From NCBI GenBank assembly GCA_020628645.1, contig JAHDES010000038.1, forward strand, positions 1 to 57,991: 57,991 nt of DNA, given 5' to 3'. The position numbers and the translations under genes are program-made. Source of the DNA: Saprospiraceae bacterium. GTDB lineage: Bacteria > Bacteroidota > Bacteroidia > Chitinophagales > Saprospiraceae. Shown here in pieces: positions 55,965 to 57,991 of the stretch (positions are counted from its first letter, which is position 1; the number at the start of each line of letters is the position of its first letter). A model generated the notes under the pieces. It saw nothing but the letters and a program-made list of their open reading frames with translations, was not told the origin of the DNA and searched no databases.

Positions 55965-56378
55965 ATGTTTAAATACATTTTCATTCCATTTTTATTTTTA
56001 ATTTTTTCTTGTGGCCCTTCTAAAGATTCGCCTTGGTACGACCAATATCAAAAAGTAATGGCGATTCATGATGAAGTCATGCCAGAAATGGGAACAATGG
56101 CTAAATTGAAAAAAGGATTAAAAAAAGTAAGAGAGGAGAATAACTCCCTTTCTGAAGAACAATCTACTCAAGTCAACGAATTAATAACACGACTGACCCA
56201 AGCAGAAGATGGCATGTGGGATTGGATGCATGAATTTGATAAGCCAGCCAACAATGCCGATGTAGAGGAAACGATGACTTACTTGAAATCAGAAGAAGAA
56301 AAGATTGCAAAAGTGAGTAAGGATATGAAAAGTAGCATCCAAGATGCTAGTAATTTATTAGAAAAATTAACCAATTGA
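55965..56378 (+). CDS. Helical lipoprotein of unknown function
   Basis: This is a 137-residue lipoprotein with the lipobox LIFSC (Cys 16). The rest is helical, with charged coiled-coil stretches (KLKKGLKKVREENN and QVNELITRLTQAEDGMWDWMHEF). It resembles small Bacteroidota lipoproteins often labelled viral A-type inclusion-like. It lies between ChaN and SCO genes and may have a copper or heme-related role. The gap to the next gene is a few bases or less. Confidence 0.75.
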   Translation: MFKYIFIPFLFLIFSCGPSKDSPWYDQYQKVMAIHDEVMPEMGTMAKLKKGLKKVREENNSLSEEQSTQVNELITRLTQAEDGMWDWMHEFDKPANNADVEETMTYLKSEEEKIAKVSKDMKSSIQDASNLLEKLTN

Positions 56379-56380
56379 GT

Positions 56381-57013
56381 ATGCTTCGTTATTTTTTATT
56401 TTGTGGTTTGATAAGTCTTCTATTTTTAAATTGTGGTCCTTCTAAAACAGAAAGACCTAGTAAATTACCCATTTACGGAGAGAAAGAAATTGTAGAAGGC
56501 GACACGATTTATCACACCATTCCGCAATATGAATTTGTCAATCAAGACAGTCAAGCCGTTACTAAAGCTACCTTTGATGGGAAGGCCTATGTAGTGGATT
56601 ACTTCTTTACTTCATGTCCAACGATATGTCCTAAAGTCAAGCAACAAATGCTCCGAATGGCTGATCGTTTCCAAGAAGAAGACCGCCTTAAAATACTTTC
56701 TGTTTCAATTGATACAAAATATGACACCATTCCTCGCTTAAAGTGGTATGCGGATAAATTAGAAATTAAAACTGATCAATGGCATTTAGTTACAGGTGAT
56801 AAAGAATTAATTTATACCATTGATGAAGATTTCTTCCATGTAGCCGAAGAAGATCCTGATGCCCCCGGTGGATATAATCACGATGGACGATTAATTTTGA
56901 TAGACCAAGAACATCACATCCGTGCTTTTTGTGATGGAACAGATGCAGAAGATGTGGATGATTTTATGGATGATATTGACATCTTGATGCGGGAGATGGA
57001 TGGTACTAACTAA
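56381..57013 (+). CDS. SCO1/SenC-family copper/redox lipoprotein
   Basis: This protein of about 210 residues has a signal sequence with lipobox FLNC and a thioredoxin-like SCO domain. The copper/redox motif CPTICP is near residue 84, and the distal His is in GGYNHDGRLILID near 170. SCO proteins deliver copper to cytochrome c oxidase CuA or act in redox sensing. An upstream TTG overlapping the previous stop is possible, but the ATG at 56381 gives a better signal peptide. It is the third gene of the ChaN unit. Confidence 0.9.
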   Translation: MLRYFLFCGLISLLFLNCGPSKTERPSKLPIYGEKEIVEGDTIYHTIPQYEFVNQDSQAVTKATFDGKAYVVDYFFTSCPTICPKVKQQMLRMADRFQEEDRLKILSVSIDTKYDTIPRLKWYADKLEIKTDQWHLVTGDKELIYTIDEDFFHVAEEDPDAPGGYNHDGRLILIDQEHHIRAFCDGTDAEDVDDFMDDIDILMREMDGTN

Positions 57014-57114
57014 AGTTCTGTTATTTTGGTTTTCTAAATAAAAAGTGGTAATTTTTAACTTATTAGGCTGTCAAATAAATAGTTAATTCTAATTAAACTT
57101 CTTGAACATAATAA

Positions 57115-57531
57115 ATGTCAGCACGAGATAAATATCATCTAAATCTTAAAGACGCTTTAAAAAAGGATGGTTGGGAGATTACCCATGATCCATACATTAT
57201 CGAAACACAAGGTGTGAATTATCAGGTTGATCTAGGGGCAGAAAAAATTATAGCAGCTCAAAAAGGGAAAGAAAAAATTGCAATTGAAATTAAAAGTTTT
57301 TTAAAAGATAGTACAGTTTCTGAATTTCACACTGCCTTAGGACAGTTTTTAAATTATAAATTAGGTTTAGAAGAAGTAGAAAAAGACCGTATATTATATC
57401 TCGCTATTCCTAATCTCGCTTATAATCGTATTAAAAAACTTGGAATTTTGATGAAATCGATTAACCGTTATGAAGTACGATTAATTGTATTTAATATTCA
57501 AGAAAAAACCATCATTTCATGGATAAAATAG
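57115..57531 (+). CDS. xisH: XisH-family protein (PD-(D/E)XK-like)
   Basis: This 138-residue protein matches XisH, named for its role in excision of the fdxN element in heterocyst-forming cyanobacteria. It starts ARDKYH and has the Asp of YQVDLGAEKIIA and the Glu-x-Lys of IAIEIKSF, compatible with a PD-(D/E)XK nuclease fold. ALGQF and the closing IISWIK also fit. It overlaps xisI by 13 bases. No recombinase (XisF) is nearby. This pair is typical of cyanobacteria, and its presence here suggests transfer. Confidence 0.9.
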   Translation: MSARDKYHLNLKDALKKDGWEITHDPYIIETQGVNYQVDLGAEKIIAAQKGKEKIAIEIKSFLKDSTVSEFHTALGQFLNYKLGLEEVEKDRILYLAIPNLAYNRIKKLGILMKSINRYEVRLIVFNIQEKTIISWIK

Positions 57532-57860
57532 CATTGTATACTAATATTATTAAAACTAAATTACAGACTTATGCTTTAGCTTGGAATACACAAAATTCCC
57601 CAATTAAGACTTTGGTGATTTTTGATGAGAAAGGTAAGCATTTTCAGTTGATTCGTATGGGATGGCGTACAAAAGAAGATTATATCCATAATTGTATATT
57701 TCATTTGGATGTAATTGATGGTAAAGTATGGATTCAGGAAAATAGATCAGATATAGTTCTTGCTGATGAGTTAATAAAAGATGGGGTTCATAAAAAAGAT
57801 ATTGTTTTAGGAATGCTTCCTCCACAGTTGCGTGAGGATTCCGAGTATGCAATTTCTTAA
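57519..57860 (+). CDS. xisI: XisI-family protein
   Basis: This is a 113-residue partner of XisH with the family pattern RMGWRTKEDYIHNCIFHLDVIDGKVWIQENRSD (about residues 47-80), followed by DELIKDGVHKKDIVLGMLPP. It is cytoplasmic. XisH and XisI are almost always encoded together and are thought to act as a unit. Outside heterocyst development the pair may be toxin-antitoxin-like or nuclease-regulator, which is not proven. The structured repeat B begins about 12 bases after its stop. Confidence 0.9.
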   Translation: MDKIALYTNIIKTKLQTYALAWNTQNSPIKTLVIFDEKGKHFQLIRMGWRTKEDYIHNCIFHLDVIDGKVWIQENRSDIVLADELIKDGVHKKDIVLGMLPPQLREDSEYAIS

Positions 57861-57871
57861 ATAAACAGGTT

Positions 57872-57991
57872 CTTAGACAAATCTCGTGGAACATAAAATT
57901 TATAATTGCATCGGGCGTCGAGCCCTTGCAATTATTATGGGTGGTCTTAGGAGGTGAAGTTACTCCAAATAGCTGTTAAACAGCTATTTGG
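57872..57991. repeat. Structured dispersed repeat, copy B (cut by window end)
   Basis: It shares with copy A the core CTTAGACAAATC, GTGGAACA, TATAATTGC, GGGTGGTCT and AGGAGGTGAAGT, in the same order and orientation. ATAATTGCA/TGCAATTAT (57902-57910, 57927-57935) and GGGC/GCCC (57913-57916, 57922-57925) form the inner hairpin. CCAAATAGCTGT/ACAGCTATTTGG (57965-57976, 57980-57991) form the tip of the outer hairpin. The closing foot of that hairpin should lie just beyond the window. Confidence 0.85.

Noticed and set aside
1-57991. The whole segment between repeats A and B as an excisable fdxN-like element
   Set aside because: The spacing of about 58 kb and the presence of xisHI resemble the cyanobacterial case. 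However, the interval is full of essential genes (yidC, accD, murB, glnS) and has no recombinase, so excision would be lethal. The window ends probably explain the symmetry.

Overview
This is a low-GC chromosomal segment from a member of the Bacteroidota. The evidence is the gliding/type IX secretion components GldF and GldG, C-terminal type IX (T9SS) sorting domains, and Bacteroidota-restricted families (DUF6089, DUF4397, DUF4340). Seven genes also have upstream -7 boxes of the form TAnnTTTG, the typical Bacteroidota promoter. Shine-Dalgarno sequences are mostly absent. A Saprospiria-like marine or aquatic bacterium is a reasonable guess (NhaB, XisH/XisI, many T9SS proteins), but the sequence alone does not settle the genus. 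No rRNA, tRNA, CRISPR array, transposase or phage gene was seen.

Layout. Positions 1-223 hold a large structured repeat (copy A) and a GC-rich hairpin. Then come mutS2 and purE, a coupled DUF3293/secreted-protein pair, yidC with a long structured leader, an acetylxylan-esterase-like protein, a DUF6089 outer-membrane protein, parA and a metallo-beta-lactamase-fold hydrolase (to about 11.6 kb). From 11.7 to 20.8 kb are an FMN reductase, a barrel protein, a MgChl-I-like AAA ATPase, a GNAT/3-hydroxyacyl-CoA dehydrogenase/NhaB cluster, dusB, an Hsp15-like S4 protein, accD and a DUF1456 protein. From 20.9 to 32.2 kb are an alpha/beta hydrolase, bioF-bioD, a lipoprotein, a small ORF with an XRE regulator, a C1 cysteine peptidase facing a regulator-like protein, beta-phosphoglucomutase, an orphan histidine kinase, gamma-glutamyltransferase and a secreted protein. 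From 32.3 to 44.5 kb are an OmpA/TSP3 protein, glnS, gldF-gldG-DUF4340, an S1/P1-nuclease/phospholipase-C-like protein, murB and a three-unit DUF4397 surface protein. From 44.6 to 57.9 kb are MoxR, pnuC, proA-proB, a beta-helix protein, a T9SS protein, PPK2, a DUF58 protein, thioredoxin, arfB, a ChaN/lipoprotein/SCO operon and finally xisH-xisI. xisI is followed immediately by a second copy (B) of the structured repeat.

Most of the window is ordinary core genome: translation, DNA repair, envelope biogenesis, biotin, proline and purine synthesis, and metal/redox handling. The most notable non-genic signal is the A/B repeat at the two ends, in the same orientation, about 57.9 kb apart. Each copy has an inner hairpin and a long outer hairpin. 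Between the two copies at least five base pairs change on both sides while pairing is kept, which points to selection on a folded RNA or single-stranded DNA. Copy B directly abuts a cyanobacterial-type xisH-xisI pair. Several smaller dispersed palindromes and clear intrinsic terminators are also annotated.
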